This document shows, one piece after another, positions 8,408-17,914 of a DNA stretch of 64,000 nucleotides (positions are counted from its first letter, which is position 1; each line of letters opens with the position of its first letter). The translations under genes and the position numbers were made by a program. The notes below the pieces were generated by a model. The model was not told where the DNA came from, ran no database searches, and saw nothing but the letters and a program-made list of their open reading frames with translations. Origin of the DNA: B30-G6 sp964633115 (GTDB lineage Bacteria; Desulfobacterota; Desulfobacteria; Desulfobacterales; B30-G6); contig CAZWEO010000010.1 in assembly GCA_964633115.1 (NCBI GenBank), forward strand, positions 1 through 64,000, in the 5' to 3' direction.

Positions 8408-9082
8408 ATGTCAAACGTTGGCTTACTAAATGAAAAACCACTGCACGCCTCCCTAAAGGCATGGTATGCCCAACCAGAAGATCAGTTAGAAGTTAATGTG
8501 GATGGCTTTGTGATCGATATCGTTCACGATGATCTACTGGTGGAAATCCAGACCGGCAATTTCGCGTCTATCAAAGCAAAGCTGAAAAAACTCCTGGGCA
8601 CTCATTGCGTACGTTTAATTTATCCCATTGCTCAAGAAAAGTGGATCGTCAAGCCGGACGCAGATACCGGTAAAAGCATAACTCGCCGCAAATCACCTAA
8701 AAAAGGAAGGTTAGAGGACCTGTTCTGGGAAATGGTACGCATCCCGCAGTTGATGGTGAACCACAATTTCTCATTGGAAGTAGTAATGATCAGAGAGGAA
8801 GAAGTTAGAAAGTATGTTGGAAAACGCAAATGGCGCAGCAAAGGTTGGGCAACGGTTGAACATCGTTTGCTGGAAGTAGTTGACCGACAATTGTTTGAGA
8901 CTCCGGCCGATTGGCAAACGCTCCTTCCCCCGAGAATGGCATCATTTACAGCCAAAGACTTAGCAGAAGCCATTGGGATTCGCACACAACTGGCCCAAAG
9001 AATGGCCTATTGCTTTCGAAAAGCAAATTTGATCAATTTAATCGGTAATCGTGGACGGGCCCATCTATATAGTGTGGATTAA
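8408..9082 (+). CDS. Conserved protein of unknown function with nuclease-like N-terminus
   Basis: Not a family I can name with certainty. The N-terminal third has VNVDGFVIDIVHDDLLVEIQ followed by a lysine-rich helix, reminiscent of PD-(D/E)xK-type folds (acidic residue, then E-x-Q on the next strand). The C-terminal 60 residues (FTAKDLAEAIGIRTQLAQRM, then KANLINLIGNRGRAHLYS) look like a winged helix. I chose the ATG at 8408; the frame runs up to 8336 through the sensor remnant. No clear ribosome site is seen. It is intact while its neighbours are degraded. Confidence 0.5.
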   Translation: MSNVGLLNEKPLHASLKAWYAQPEDQLEVNVDGFVIDIVHDDLLVEIQTGNFASIKAKLKKLLGTHCVRLIYPIAQEKWIVKPDADTGKSITRRKSPKKGRLEDLFWEMVRIPQLMVNHNFSLEVVMIREEEVRKYVGKRKWRSKGWATVEHRLLEVVDRQLFETPADWQTLLPPRMASFTAKDLAEAIGIRTQLAQRMAYCFRKANLINLIGNRGRAHLYSVD

Positions 9083-9407
9083 ATTTATGGTTTTTATCCC
9101 GATTTGTTATTCCAGGTTATCACGTCTTAAAAGGGCAGTAATTCTGATGAACTTTCCCAATCAATTTGTCAAAATTGATGATAATGAAAAAAGAAAAGCT
9201 TGTGGCATGCTCGTCAACCAAAAAGTCAGAAAAGAAATCAGACGACTAAGACACGCGGATGCAGACAATTGACCGAAGCGGCCACCCAAGTGCTGCTCCA
9301 AAGGCTCGATCCAAGGCTCAGATTCAAGCGCAACTACGATGCATTGCGGCCGTATAAACCCTATTGTGAGGAAATGATCTTATTGGATGAATAACTGAGG
9401 TAATAAA
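9083..9407. other. Gap with no recognisable gene
   Basis: Only short open frames are seen, for example 9147-9272 (MNFPNQFVKIDDNEKRKACG) and one ending DALRPYKPYCEEMILLDE near 9392. Neither has a ribosome site or a family I recognise. Given the decayed surroundings they may be relics. Confidence 0.4.
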
Positions 9408-9773
9408 ATGCACGACCCTAATGGTGAAAATAAAGACCTGTCAAGGTCCCTTTTTTGGACCATTTTTGTCCCTATCAACGAAATCAATTCGGAAAACACC
9501 CAGGCAATAATTGAGTGGCTGAGGGATAGAAGCAACGTTCTGATTTGGTTTACGTCGATCATCACAGGTTCGATTGTACTTCTCACACTATTCGGCAACA
9601 AACCGGGAATCAAAGACCCCGGCGGCATTGCTTTATCTGCATCCCTATTACTTATGTTTTTTTCGATATTGTGTAACCTAATTTGTGTTTGGCAAATTCC
9701 AAAATGGAAAAAGGATAATGGTTATCCTGAACTCACAAAACCCCGCAAGCGCTTGATCCCGGCAGTTTGGTGA
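9408..9773 (+). CDS. Small membrane protein of unknown function
   Basis: A 121-residue protein with two predicted membrane helices, around residues 44-62 (VLIWFTSIITGSIVLLTLF) and 72-95 (IALSASLLLMFFSILCNLIC), and a basic tail rich in Lys and Pro. GAGGTAATAAA precedes the ATG. I recognise no family. The topology (two helices, charged cytoplasmic ends) is common in small stress or effector-associated membrane proteins, but nothing nearby supports a specific role. Confidence 0.55.
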   Translation: MHDPNGENKDLSRSLFWTIFVPINEINSENTQAIIEWLRDRSNVLIWFTSIITGSIVLLTLFGNKPGIKDPGGIALSASLLLMFFSILCNLICVWQIPKWKKDNGYPELTKPRKRLIPAVW

Positions 9774-9813
9774 TGAATTTTTAAAGGAGAATCATCTCAA
9801 TCTGGAACATAAA

Positions 9814-10169
9814 ATGGCAAAAAATAAAAACAATGGTTGGCAATTACTTGGAGATGGTCCCGAAGCTTATGAACGCTATATTGTTCCGGCGTTCAGTGGT
9901 GCCTGGGCCCAGGACATGGTCGCAAGAGCGGAGTTACAAAAGGAAGAGCGTATTCTTGACCTTGGCTGTGGCACCGGTATTGTGGCCCGGTGGAGGACTT
10001 TCTTATTGGCTGGTTTGCAGCTTCGCCATTTGCCCAAGAAATATTATCGTTACCCGAAGACAAGCGTAAAGCGATGTTTCAGACAATCCTACAGTCCATC
10101 TCGGATTAAATAGATGATCATGGTCTGGCGGCACCCATGGAATCTTATATTGTTTCGGGTGTAAAATAA
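9814..10169 (+). pseudogene. Class I SAM-dependent methyltransferase, internally deleted
   Basis: The first 60 residues are a normal methyltransferase start: GPEAYERYIVPAFSGAWAQD, then motif I LDLGCGTGIVAR. Right after motif I the text jumps to the C-terminal part. In another frame FAASPFAQEILSLPEDKRKA (about 10014 on) leads into ISD, a TAA, then DDHGLAAPMESYIVSG, the usual end of this family. About 130 central residues are missing, with a frameshift and a stop, so the gene is dead. Confidence 0.72.
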
Positions 10170-10289
10170 AGCGATCCCTATGCGGCACGATTCTATGCGG
10201 CAGCCGGTGGTGTATTAACCTGGGAAAGAGAATCAAGCAGTATTCCTGGACGCTATCTCCCGGTCTATGAAATAACATTAACCCTATAG
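10170..10289 (+). pseudogene. GNAT acetyltransferase C-terminal fragment
   Basis: An open stretch reads SDPYAARFYAAAGGVLTWER, then SIPGRYLPVYEI, the typical end of a GNAT N-acetyltransferase (acetyl-CoA-pocket helix plus the SIPGR-LP motif). It follows the methyltransferase relic directly and has no 5' part. Confidence 0.6.
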
Positions 10290-10325
10290 TTGGGTTACCA
10301 AACTAATACGGAGGGTCAAACAGTT

Positions 10326-10907
10326 ATGCGCGACGTAACAATTTCATTTATGCAAAAAGAGGAACTTCAGAAATCGGCGGCTGTTTTAAGCGTTTCTATG
10401 CTTCACAATCCCCTCCATATCGCGGTATTCCAGGGTGATGGTGAATCAGAACGAATTCAGATCGAGCAAATGTTTGTTGGCCTCTTTATGGAATTACCCG
10501 AAATCGTATATGTGGCCAAGGAGCACGCAAGAATTATCGGGGTTATGCGTATGAAATCGTGCCAGGGACGCAAGGAACCAAATGAGCCCGAAGGCCCCAA
10601 GGACCTCGATCAATTAAGCTGGCGGGAGTATCTCTGGCACAAGGAGTGGGCACGCCATGAGCCCTCGAACCAGCATTGGCACATGGGCCCTATCGGAGTA
10701 TTGCCCGAATACCAGGGGCAGGGTATTGGGTCGCAGCTTATGACGCGCTTTTGCCGGGAAGTGGATACCTGTCAGGCCAGCGCCTATCTGGAAACAGATT
10801 TAGACCGCAATGTCGTTTTCTATGAAAATTTTGGATTCCGAATAATTAATTCCTCACTGATATTCGATGTGAACAATCGTTATATGCTCAGAGATCCAAA
10901 ATCATGA
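10326..10907 (+). CDS. GNAT family N-acetyltransferase
   Basis: A GCN5-related acetyltransferase. The acetyl-CoA motif is HWHMGPIGVLPEYQGQGIGS near residues 117-136, followed by LETDLDRNVVFYENFGFRI. The N-terminal half is of the type seen in small bacterial GNATs acting on amines or small molecules. I chose ATG 10326, which has GGAGGG upstream; the frame opens at a TTG at 10290 with no ribosome site. The last codon overlaps the next ORF (ATGA at 10904-10907). The acceptor is unknown. Confidence 0.8.
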   Translation: MRDVTISFMQKEELQKSAAVLSVSMLHNPLHIAVFQGDGESERIQIEQMFVGLFMELPEIVYVAKEHARIIGVMRMKSCQGRKEPNEPEGPKDLDQLSWREYLWHKEWARHEPSNQHWHMGPIGVLPEYQGQGIGSQLMTRFCREVDTCQASAYLETDLDRNVVFYENFGFRIINSSLIFDVNNRYMLRDPKS

Positions 10908-11230
10908 AAAGCGACTTAATTATCAGAGAAGCCCAGGATTCCGACTTCGATAGCATCTGGCCTATATTCCACGAGATTGTATCAGCCGGAAAAACCTACG
11001 CCTTTCCCAGGAACGCCTCACAGGATGAGGCTAAAGGCCTTTGGATGATTGCACCACGCCGTACTTACGTTGCCGAAGAAGCAGGACAACTTGTTGGCAC
11101 CTATTATATTAAGACAAACCATGCCGGACCTGGTAGCCATGTCTGCAACTGTGGATACATGGTCCCTCAAAAATCGAGAGGCAAGGGCATCAAACTTCGA
11201 AAGTATAAATTATGCGACTCAAACTTATAA
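10904..11230 (+). pseudogene. GNAT N-acetyltransferase truncated within the acetyl-CoA motif
   Basis: The N-terminal 95 residues match a common GNAT group (IREAQDSDFDSIWPIFHEIV, then TYYIKTNHAGPGSHVCNCGY). The protein is cut inside motif A, at SRGKGI, and ends in 12 unrelated residues. Normal relatives run about 165-175 aa and carry the missing acetyl-CoA helix and NFGF region. ATGA coupling to the preceding GNAT remains. The lost 3' end brings the TraB gene start (11212) inside this frame. Confidence 0.7.
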
Positions 11231-12087
11231 AAATCATTTTTGGGATTGGCCTGCTGGTTTTAGGATCGTTACAGTCTGCCCAGGCAGATTCTCCGGTATG
11301 GAAGGTTGTGAAAGGCGATCATCATGTCTACATTGGCGGCACCATTCATGTGCTGTCCAAATCTGACTATCCCCTACCCGCTGCATTTGAAACCGCCTAC
11401 AATCAATCAGCCAAGTTGGTATTTGAAACCGACACCAGAAAATTGCAGACACCCGAATTTCAAGCCGCCCTTATGAGTAAGGTCGTATATTCCGACGGTC
11501 GCAACCTGAAAACGGTTCTAAATGAGTCTACATACCAGAAATTGGAGAACCATCTGACCATCCGGGGCATTCCTATCACTAACTTCATGAAACTCAAACC
11601 GGGAATGGTGGCGCTGACCCTAACCATCATTGAACTCCAGCGGCTAGGACTGATGGGCACCGGCGTGGACGAATTTTTAAGTTTGAGGGCCCTAAACGAT
11701 CAGAAGACAATCGGTCAGCTTGAAACTGTTGACGATCAGCTTGAATTAATATCAAGCCTGGGTGACGGCCAGGAGAATGAAATCATAGACCACACCTTGC
11801 AAGAGACCAAAAAGCTGCCTGCAATGATGCAGATAATGAAAGCAGCTTGGCGAAAGGGCGATAATGCAGCCCTTGAAAATGTCATCCTTACGCCATTTAA
11901 AAAGGACTTCCCCGAGGTATACGGACGGGTTGTCATCAAACGTAATAATGCCTGGTTACCCAAAATAGAAACCATGTTACAGACCAAAGAGGTGGAGTTC
12001 ATTTTGGTTGGCGCCCTGCATTTAATTGGAGAGGATGGCGTCCTGGCCAAACTAAAAGACCGTGGATACAGCATCCAGCAACCTTGA
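11212..12087 (+). CDS. TraB/GumN family protein
   Basis: A secreted or envelope protein of the TraB/PrgY/GumN superfamily (Tiki-like), members of which are thought to be metal-dependent peptidases or peptide-binding proteins. A signal peptide with LVLGSLQSAQA precedes the mature start near residue 26. The family motifs GGTIHVL (GxxH) near residue 43 and a C-terminal VGALHLIGEDGVLAKL are present. Length 291 aa is normal. The start lies inside the truncated GNAT frame and has only a weak ribosome site. Confidence 0.82.
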   Translation: MRLKLIKIIFGIGLLVLGSLQSAQADSPVWKVVKGDHHVYIGGTIHVLSKSDYPLPAAFETAYNQSAKLVFETDTRKLQTPEFQAALMSKVVYSDGRNLKTVLNESTYQKLENHLTIRGIPITNFMKLKPGMVALTLTIIELQRLGLMGTGVDEFLSLRALNDQKTIGQLETVDDQLELISSLGDGQENEIIDHTLQETKKLPAMMQIMKAAWRKGDNAALENVILTPFKKDFPEVYGRVVIKRNNAWLPKIETMLQTKEVEFILVGALHLIGEDGVLAKLKDRGYSIQQP

Positions 12088-12165
12088 TGCCAATTGTGAA
12101 TACACTTTCGATTTCAAAATCTAAATCTCGTTATTTTCCCAATTCTATTTTATAAGGAGCATAAT

Positions 12166-12432
12166 ATGGCCGGCGGCTGGACCCGTGACGGCGGAGTTCA
12201 AGAGCAAATAGATGCCAGTGTTGCCGATGCAGTCAAACAGGCCCGCAACCGACTGCCTCAGGGAGCAGGGCTGACCCACTGTGAGGAATGCGAAGAGCAC
12301 ATACCAGAAGCACGCCGCAATGCCATCCCCGGCGTGCGCTTATGTGTAAGCTGTCAGTCAGAACAAGAAAAAAGCCAGTCGATTACGACACCCTTCAATC
12401 GACGCGGCAGTAAAGATAGCCAGCTGCGGTAA
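12166..12432 (+). CDS. DksA/TraR-family C4 zinc-finger protein (YbiI-like)
   Basis: An 88-residue protein with the DksA/TraR C4 zinc finger: CEECEEHIPEARRNAIPGVR followed by LCVSCQ. The short N-terminal helix lacks the long coiled coil of DksA, so it resembles YbiI-type small members, which may bind RNA polymerase. TAAGGAG precedes the ATG. Confidence 0.85.
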   Translation: MAGGWTRDGGVQEQIDASVADAVKQARNRLPQGAGLTHCEECEEHIPEARRNAIPGVRLCVSCQSEQEKSQSITTPFNRRGSKDSQLR

Positions 12433-12464
12433 CTGTAGTCAGTATAGGACCTGGATTACGCGGT

Positions 12465-12704
12465 GTGAACACTTCTCCTGAAAATGTTCAACTTGAATCA
12501 ACTGCGGAGGAAGCTGTTGTTGCGCTGGCAATGACTGGTGATGATAATGCTTTTGCAGAACTCGTCCGTCGTCGGCAAGCAATTATTCGTACCCTCATGC
12601 GACAATTGAGCGGGGATACAGACTCAGCAGACGATTTTGCCCAGTAAGCTTTTCTTCAAGCCTGGCGAAAACTTCACACCTTAAAATCGACCAAAGCCTT
12701 TTAA
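12465..12704 (+). pseudogene. ECF sigma factor remnant with nonsense codon
   Basis: The frame from a GTG reads AMTGDDNAFAELVRRRQAII, then DTDSADDFAQ, a TAA, and AFLQAWRKLHTLKS. This is region 2 of an ECF (sigma-70) factor, in which a Q codon (CAA) appears to have become TAA at 12645-12647. The frame stops again at 12702 and regions 3-4 are gone. The following text to about 12780 encodes one hydrophobic stretch (CALGGLMVLLLLVKL) with no full gene. Confidence 0.7.
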
Positions 12705-12888
12705 TCTGGACGTTTTCGCCGGTTGGTTGTGCCCTAGGTGGTTTGATGGTCCTACTCTTGTTGGTTAAACTGCGTGGATAGAAAGTCGACTCCGTGTCAA
12801 TCGAAGGTAACCCCTACAATTATAGCTGACCATCGATCTTGCGATAGCTACAAGCGAAACCAAATTGCAGGTCCGGCTTAAAATTATG

Positions 12889-13320
12889 TCTAAGACAATC
12901 GATATTTTTCCAGATTGGTTAGTCAATTGGATGGCTGCCAAGGATGTTAATCTGTGGGGCGCGGCAGATTTACGCGATTTTGACACGCCAGCTGACAAAA
13001 CCGGAAAAAGATTTCCTTACGCGCTGTCCATGGCCTTCCCCATAAATCCGAATAATATGGTAACCATTCAAAACGGCCCTAATCAGGCCTATGCTGATGA
13101 ATATTCGCGGGTCAACACGCGTATCAATACGCTTTCCGAAGCTCTGGCTACCGAGTTTCGGAATCGAACAATAAGCTCTCTGCATCTGGCGGCCTCGGTC
13201 CGTACTGATCCGGTTTCAATTAAAGGTGATTTTCCGCATAAGACAGCAGCTACTAGAGCCGGACAACACCAATCGGAGACGCAACATTTTGCCAAACCAG
13301 ATACTCAAGTTTCGATTTGA
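12889..13320 (+). pseudogene. Epoxyqueuosine reductase-like (DUF1730) N-terminal fragment
   Basis: The part from NNMVTIQNGPNQAYADEY to ASVRTDPVSIKGDFPHKTAA is the N-terminal half of a QueG-like Fe-S protein. It breaks at ATRAG, exactly where LGWIGK and the double 4Fe-4S region should follow. The last 20 residues are unrelated. Downstream, to 13440, another open frame (FEHWLPANLERSSYNFNWKL) is the end of a protein I do not recognise. Another damaged relative lies at 61719-62203. Confidence 0.68.
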
Positions 13321-13437
13321 GCACTGGTTGCCGGCAAACTTGGAGCGTAGCTCCTATAACTTTAACTGGAAGCTGCGGTTCGAAATAAAGGCCAAAGGGG
13401 CTGTTGATTATATGCAAGATTTTGCTTTAACAATCAG

Positions 13438-14982
13438 CTAAAAATCTGCAAAATCATCCTCATCCATAGGGAAAATTTGTTCGGTATCTATTTCACTGGA
13501 ATTTTGCAAGGCAACTTGTTTTTCAACAGCATCAACAGAGGCTCTATTTGTTGTTGGTTTTGATGATTTCGGCTCAGTAATAACTGGTTCGCTCTGGTTA
13601 CCATGTTTGCCGCCCACCAGCGTGATCAAATCGTGCACAAACCCTCTCATCCGCTCTGCCTGGCCATTCATTTCCTCGGAAGCGGCCGCCGATTCTTCGG
13701 CACTGGATGCATTTTGTTGCGCCACTCGATCCATTTCTGCAACCGACGAGTTCACCTGGCTGATACCCTGGGCCTGTTCATTGGAAGCCGTGGCAATTTC
13801 AGCAACTAACCCCCCTACCTTTTCGGAGCTGATCGCAACTTGTGAAAAAGAATCATTTGTTGTGGAAACTAAATCCCCGCCCTTTTTCACCTTTTTGACC
13901 GTTTGTTCGATGAGTTCGGCTGTGTTACTGGCTGCATCAGCAGCCCGCATGGCCAAGTTACGTACTTCATCGGCCACGACTGAAAAGCCCGCACCCGCCT
14001 CTCCGGCTCGAGCCGCCTCCACTGCCGCATTCAGGGCTAGAAGGTTGGTCTGGAATGCAATTTCATCGATGGTTTTTATAATATTGGAGGTGTCTTGGCT
14101 TGCTTTGGAAATCTCCTCCATGGAAGTAATCAAATCGGACATGGAGCTATTGGCGCTGGAAACGATTTGGTTGGCATCCTTCATGAGATTGTCGGCTTGA
14201 TGGGCATTGTCCGCATTTTGTTTTGTCATGGCAGACATTTGTTCCAAAGAAGCCGATGTTTCCTCGATGGAAGCTGCCTGTTGCGAGGCGCCATCTGACA
14301 ACTGATTACTGGAATCAGCAATTTGACTGGATCCCCCGGCCACCTGATCAGCACTATTTGTCAAGCCTTCGATAACCCGGTTGAGGGGCTTAAGAATGGC
14401 GCGGAAAAGGAATATGGACACAACCAGGAATACGAGGGTTCCTGAAATTACAATTATAGCGATAAAGAAAAGGGCCTTCTTTTTAGCGATCTCGGCAGAT
14501 TCTTTGGCTTTGGCAGCCAGTTGGCCTGCTTCACCAGCCTTTTCTCTTTGTTAATATAGGTTTCATTTTTCAGCGTTGATGAAGAGTCAATAAGAGCATC
14601 CAGATGAACATGCGCTTCCTCTGAAAGTAACTTTTTATATTTAGCAATAAAAAACGCTTTTCCTGTGGCGATAAATTGCTGCTGAATGTTTTGTAATTTC
14701 AATAAAGCGATCTGACAATCGGCTGTGGCTCGCATTAATCCGGACGCATCGCTACCCAGTTTTTCACCATTTTCTTTGGCTTTCTTATCCTTATCCTTAA
14801 GTTCTTTGATTGGCTTCGGCAATATTTAGGTTGGCCTGATCGATCGCTTTGTTACTGGATTCTATATGGGAAAAGAAAAAGAAGCCTGTAGCCACGATGC
14901 CCAATACCAAAAATATTGCCAGCCCAGCATACCCAACCAGTTTGTGTTTTAAGTTTGCTTTAATCTTAAAACGGAATTTCAT
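13438..14982 (-). pseudogene. Methyl-accepting chemotaxis protein with two frameshifts
   Basis: Three frames together give one receptor: a first membrane helix (LAIFLVLGIVATGFFFF; start 14982 with GGAGAGG), a sensory helical domain in a second frame (about 14820-14540), then the second membrane helix, HAMP linker and a full signalling domain. The signalling hairpin tip is IDEIAFQTNLLALNAAVEAA. The first and third pieces share a frame and the middle is shifted, so two indels of opposite sign lie near 14805 and 14537, the second at an AAAA run. It could be a pseudogene, a phase-variable receptor or two sequencing errors. Confidence 0.8.
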
Positions 14983-15193
14983 TTTTCCTCTCCTTTGCGG
15001 CCCTTTAGCGCTATATATATGTAAACTTTTAAGGTAACCAAATCTGGCATTTTAAAAAATTATTCTCCTATCATTTAGGTATATCGGCATAATTTTCTGA
15101 TACTTAAATAGTTTTTCAGATTTTTTTGGTGATGTGTTATTATGGTCATTGTTGCCTAAAAGGCTTGAATCCCCCGACAGGTTAAAAAAGTTC

Positions 15194-15742
15194 ATGAAAA
15201 AAATTCCCAATATCATAAGCTATCTGCGAATCGCCTCGGCGCCTGTATTGCTCTATCTCGCTTACTTAGGTTTGCGGCTTCCCTTTTTAGTAGTGTTGAT
15301 CATAGCTTTGGCAACCGATGCTTTGGACGGCTATGTGGCCCGCAGATTTGATGCCGCCACAAACTTGGGAGCAAAACTGGATTCATTTGGAGACATGGCC
15401 ATCTATTTCGCTATGCCCTGGTGTGCCTGGTGGTTGCTGCCTCATTTTATGCATGCAGAAGCAATATTTGTTCTGATAGCTTTTGGCGGTTATGTTTTGC
15501 CGATGATAGTGGGTTTTCTTAAATTTAAAACAATTCCAAGCTACCATACTTGGGGGTCCAAAATATCTGCACACGTCATGGCTTATGCCATTGTACTTGT
15601 CTTTCTAACTGGAATTACAATGTTTTTCCGAGTTGCGGCCCTATTTCAAGCCGTGGTTGGCTGTGAATGTATCTTAATCACCATGCAGCTTTCCGCACCA
15701 CAAAGCAATGTCAAATCCTTTTGGCATGTCAGCACGCGATAA
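15194..15742 (+). CDS. CDP-alcohol phosphatidyltransferase family protein
   Basis: A membrane enzyme that makes phospholipids from CDP-diacylglycerol or a CDP-alcohol. The complete catalytic motif D-x2-D-G-x2-A-R-x8-G-x3-D-x3-D is visible (DALDGYVARR, then GAKLDSFGD, about residues 41-66). About six hydrophobic segments surround it. The start ATG 15194 begins MKKIPNIISYLRI, the usual PgsA-like opening. The end (SNVKSFWHV) is a known family tail, so it is probably full length. The alcohol (glycerol phosphate, inositol or other) is not predictable. Confidence 0.82.
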   Translation: MKKIPNIISYLRIASAPVLLYLAYLGLRLPFLVVLIIALATDALDGYVARRFDAATNLGAKLDSFGDMAIYFAMPWCAWWLLPHFMHAEAIFVLIAFGGYVLPMIVGFLKFKTIPSYHTWGSKISAHVMAYAIVLVFLTGITMFFRVAALFQAVVGCECILITMQLSAPQSNVKSFWHVSTR

Positions 15743-16014
15743 AACCGCTTGTGCCACAGTGTGGTTATTGACAATCAAGCCCTGCTTTGCCATACTTAAA
15801 TCGATTGATTCCGGATCCAAATCTTGTACTTCGCAATTTTGCAGCGACTTCTTTAACTTTATTCAGTCCAAATTTATACATAAGCAGCGCTAGAAGCTTA
15901 TTCGTTTAAGAATTATCGAAGCCAGTGATATTTGATCAACGGCTTTTTTAGAATTAATCAGGGCAATACGGACAAGTATAACGTGATTTTCTAAGAAATT
16001 AAGGAGAACAGCTG

Positions 16015-16976
16015 ATGAAAAAATCAAATATATTCAGATATATTTTTATAGGTTTCCTTGGTTTGTTGGTTCTCGTGGCATCTGCTGCCATCATCGATTG
16101 CACTGGCGGGGGTGGTGGGGGTGGCGGCGATGATGATGACGACAGCGCCACCAATTACGTAATCTCTACCGGCGGAAATGCCGTTGATATCCAGTTAACC
16201 GCCGGCCAAACCACTACGCGCAGTTTTGAGGCTGATACACCAGGTCCCGCAAGGACCTAAGACACAATTACCCTGAACCTACAGGCTATGTTGGATGGGG
16301 GTATGTTGTGGATCGTAGCGTGCGGACCAATACGAAAACCAAATCATCAAAAACCTCAACTGTCCAACCGGAATCATCTGTTTATGAATGGCAGGTATCC
16401 TTTCGGATTGGCTCTGCCGACAGTGTTAACGTCTGTGAGGATGGATGGCTATACGGTCCATTTACCATGCGGGGAACAGACAAACCCGAGACCTCTGACA
16501 CGACGACTGTGGCGGCTGAACCTTCCACCGTGGATGTGATCAACTTCGGAACATTTGACATGTGTATCGAAATTTCATCGCCCATCGACTTAACTTTGGA
16601 TGTCACCAACTTTTCCGTCGATGTCACCACCTGCGATGAAGAACCCGCCAATTTTGCCGGAGAATGGTCCGGTACCTATTCCTGCGATAATGAGGGCTGT
16701 GCGGACATACCTACGGAGGAGATTACCTTAACCGTTACCCAAGAGCCAGGCAGTCATAGCGCATCCTATACCGATGGAGAGGCCTTTTATGAAGGCACTG
16801 TCTGCGGCAATGTGTTTACATATAATGGCGGCGTGGAAGGAGAATTCGGATATATCGAAAAAGGAACCATGACGCTTAACGCAGACGGCAGTGCACATAA
16901 GGTATCCACCTTTAAGGACAATAGTGGCCCCTGCCAGGGTGAATGTGAAGACTTCCTGACGCGGGCAGAAACCTAG
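16015..16976 (+). pseudogene. Secreted acidic protein with a Gly/Asp-rich linker, frameshifted
   Basis: The N-terminus has a signal or anchor segment (FLGLLVLVASAAIIDC) followed by eight Gly and five Asp residues, a linker common in surface lipoproteins of Desulfobacterota. This frame stops at 16258-16260. A second frame that already reads NYPEPTGYVGWGYVVDRSV before the stop continues to 16976 with a beta-rich domain (FAGEWSGTYSCDNEGC). One indel between about 16215 and 16262 would explain the break. ATTAAGGAG precedes the ATG. The function of the beta domain is unknown. Confidence 0.62.
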
Positions 16977-17001
16977 TTCTGGATATGTACGCTCGCATAT
17001 A

Positions 17002-17805
17002 ATGATAGATCCCATAGACCGCTTAAACAGCCGGAGTATTAAGAGCGCCGTTGAGCCGCTGGTTATCATCTCTGGCTACTATGTGTTTTTGTGGGTGATT
17101 GCACCGAATCTGGCAACCAACGGTCTGATCCCATTTTCCAAAATTCTGCTGTTTGCCTTCATTCTATATTTCATCTATCTTTCACCAGTCCTGATTCATA
17201 AAGATTCACTGGCCGCCCGCGGTTTAGGCGGCTGGCGAACTGCGTTCATTCGCATTGACAATCTTTCTGCTGCTTCTAAATACTATCTAAGTATAGCTGT
17301 TTGCGGTGGGATGCTGATAACCTTTGCGACTGCAATGTTAAACCCATTGGTTTTCTCCACATTTTCCTGGTATGCCCTTCGGTTGAAATTGGGTCTTTAT
17401 TTTATGCATGCATTGGCTCAAGACCTGCTCTTCCTTGGCTTTATTCTACCGCGAATCAAGGCCGTATTTGCTTTAAGTGCAGTTTCCAGCCCCCTGAATA
17501 ATCAATGGATTAATGCTAAAACACCGTTGGTTTCATTGGTGTGTGCCATCCTATTTGCCAGCTTTCATATCCCCAACCTGCCCCTCATGTTGCTGGTTTT
17601 TGTATTTGGCTTCACCATAGCCTATTTATATTTACATTTCCCCAATCTTGCCTTGGCAGTTATAACCCATACGATTCTGGGGACCATGCTGCATCGTGTC
17701 CTGGAAATGAATCTGTATGTGGGGCCTTTTTATTGGCATACTGACAAATCCGCATATCGCACCTTATTTCCAGCCCTACGGGAACTAATCGGTAATACAT
17801 TTTAA
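17002..17805 (+). CDS. CPBP-family-like intramembrane protein lacking the EE motif
   Basis: A membrane protein of about seven or eight helices whose second half resembles the CPBP (Abi/Rce1-type) protease family. The expected EExxxR motif appears as AQDLLFLGFILPRI (about 137-150), with Gln-Asp in place of the glutamates. A later helix has LFASFHIPN with the conserved His, and the next has AVITHTILGTMLH. Most Rce1-type catalytic features are there apart from the glutamate pair, so activity is doubtful. No ribosome site stands out before 17002. Confidence 0.6.
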   Translation: MIDPIDRLNSRSIKSAVEPLVIISGYYVFLWVIAPNLATNGLIPFSKILLFAFILYFIYLSPVLIHKDSLAARGLGGWRTAFIRIDNLSAASKYYLSIAVCGGMLITFATAMLNPLVFSTFSWYALRLKLGLYFMHALAQDLLFLGFILPRIKAVFALSAVSSPLNNQWINAKTPLVSLVCAILFASFHIPNLPLMLLVFVFGFTIAYLYLHFPNLALAVITHTILGTMLHRVLEMNLYVGPFYWHTDKSAYRTLFPALRELIGNTF

Positions 17806-17914
17806 CCCGCACAATATTTCTGATAAATAGCCCAGTCCAATTATGTGTTGCGTTGACATGTCAGATTGTAAGGACTAATAGAAATGAATTTAACATATTT
17901 AAAGGAACCGATCC

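Noticed and set aside
13607..14200. Long open frame on the plus strand opposite the chemotaxis receptor
   Set aside because: It is a composition shadow of the MCP signalling domain with no ribosome site or family match.
17002..17805. Active CPBP intramembrane protease
   Set aside because: The glutamate pair of motif 1 is replaced by Gln-Asp, so catalytic function is not claimed.
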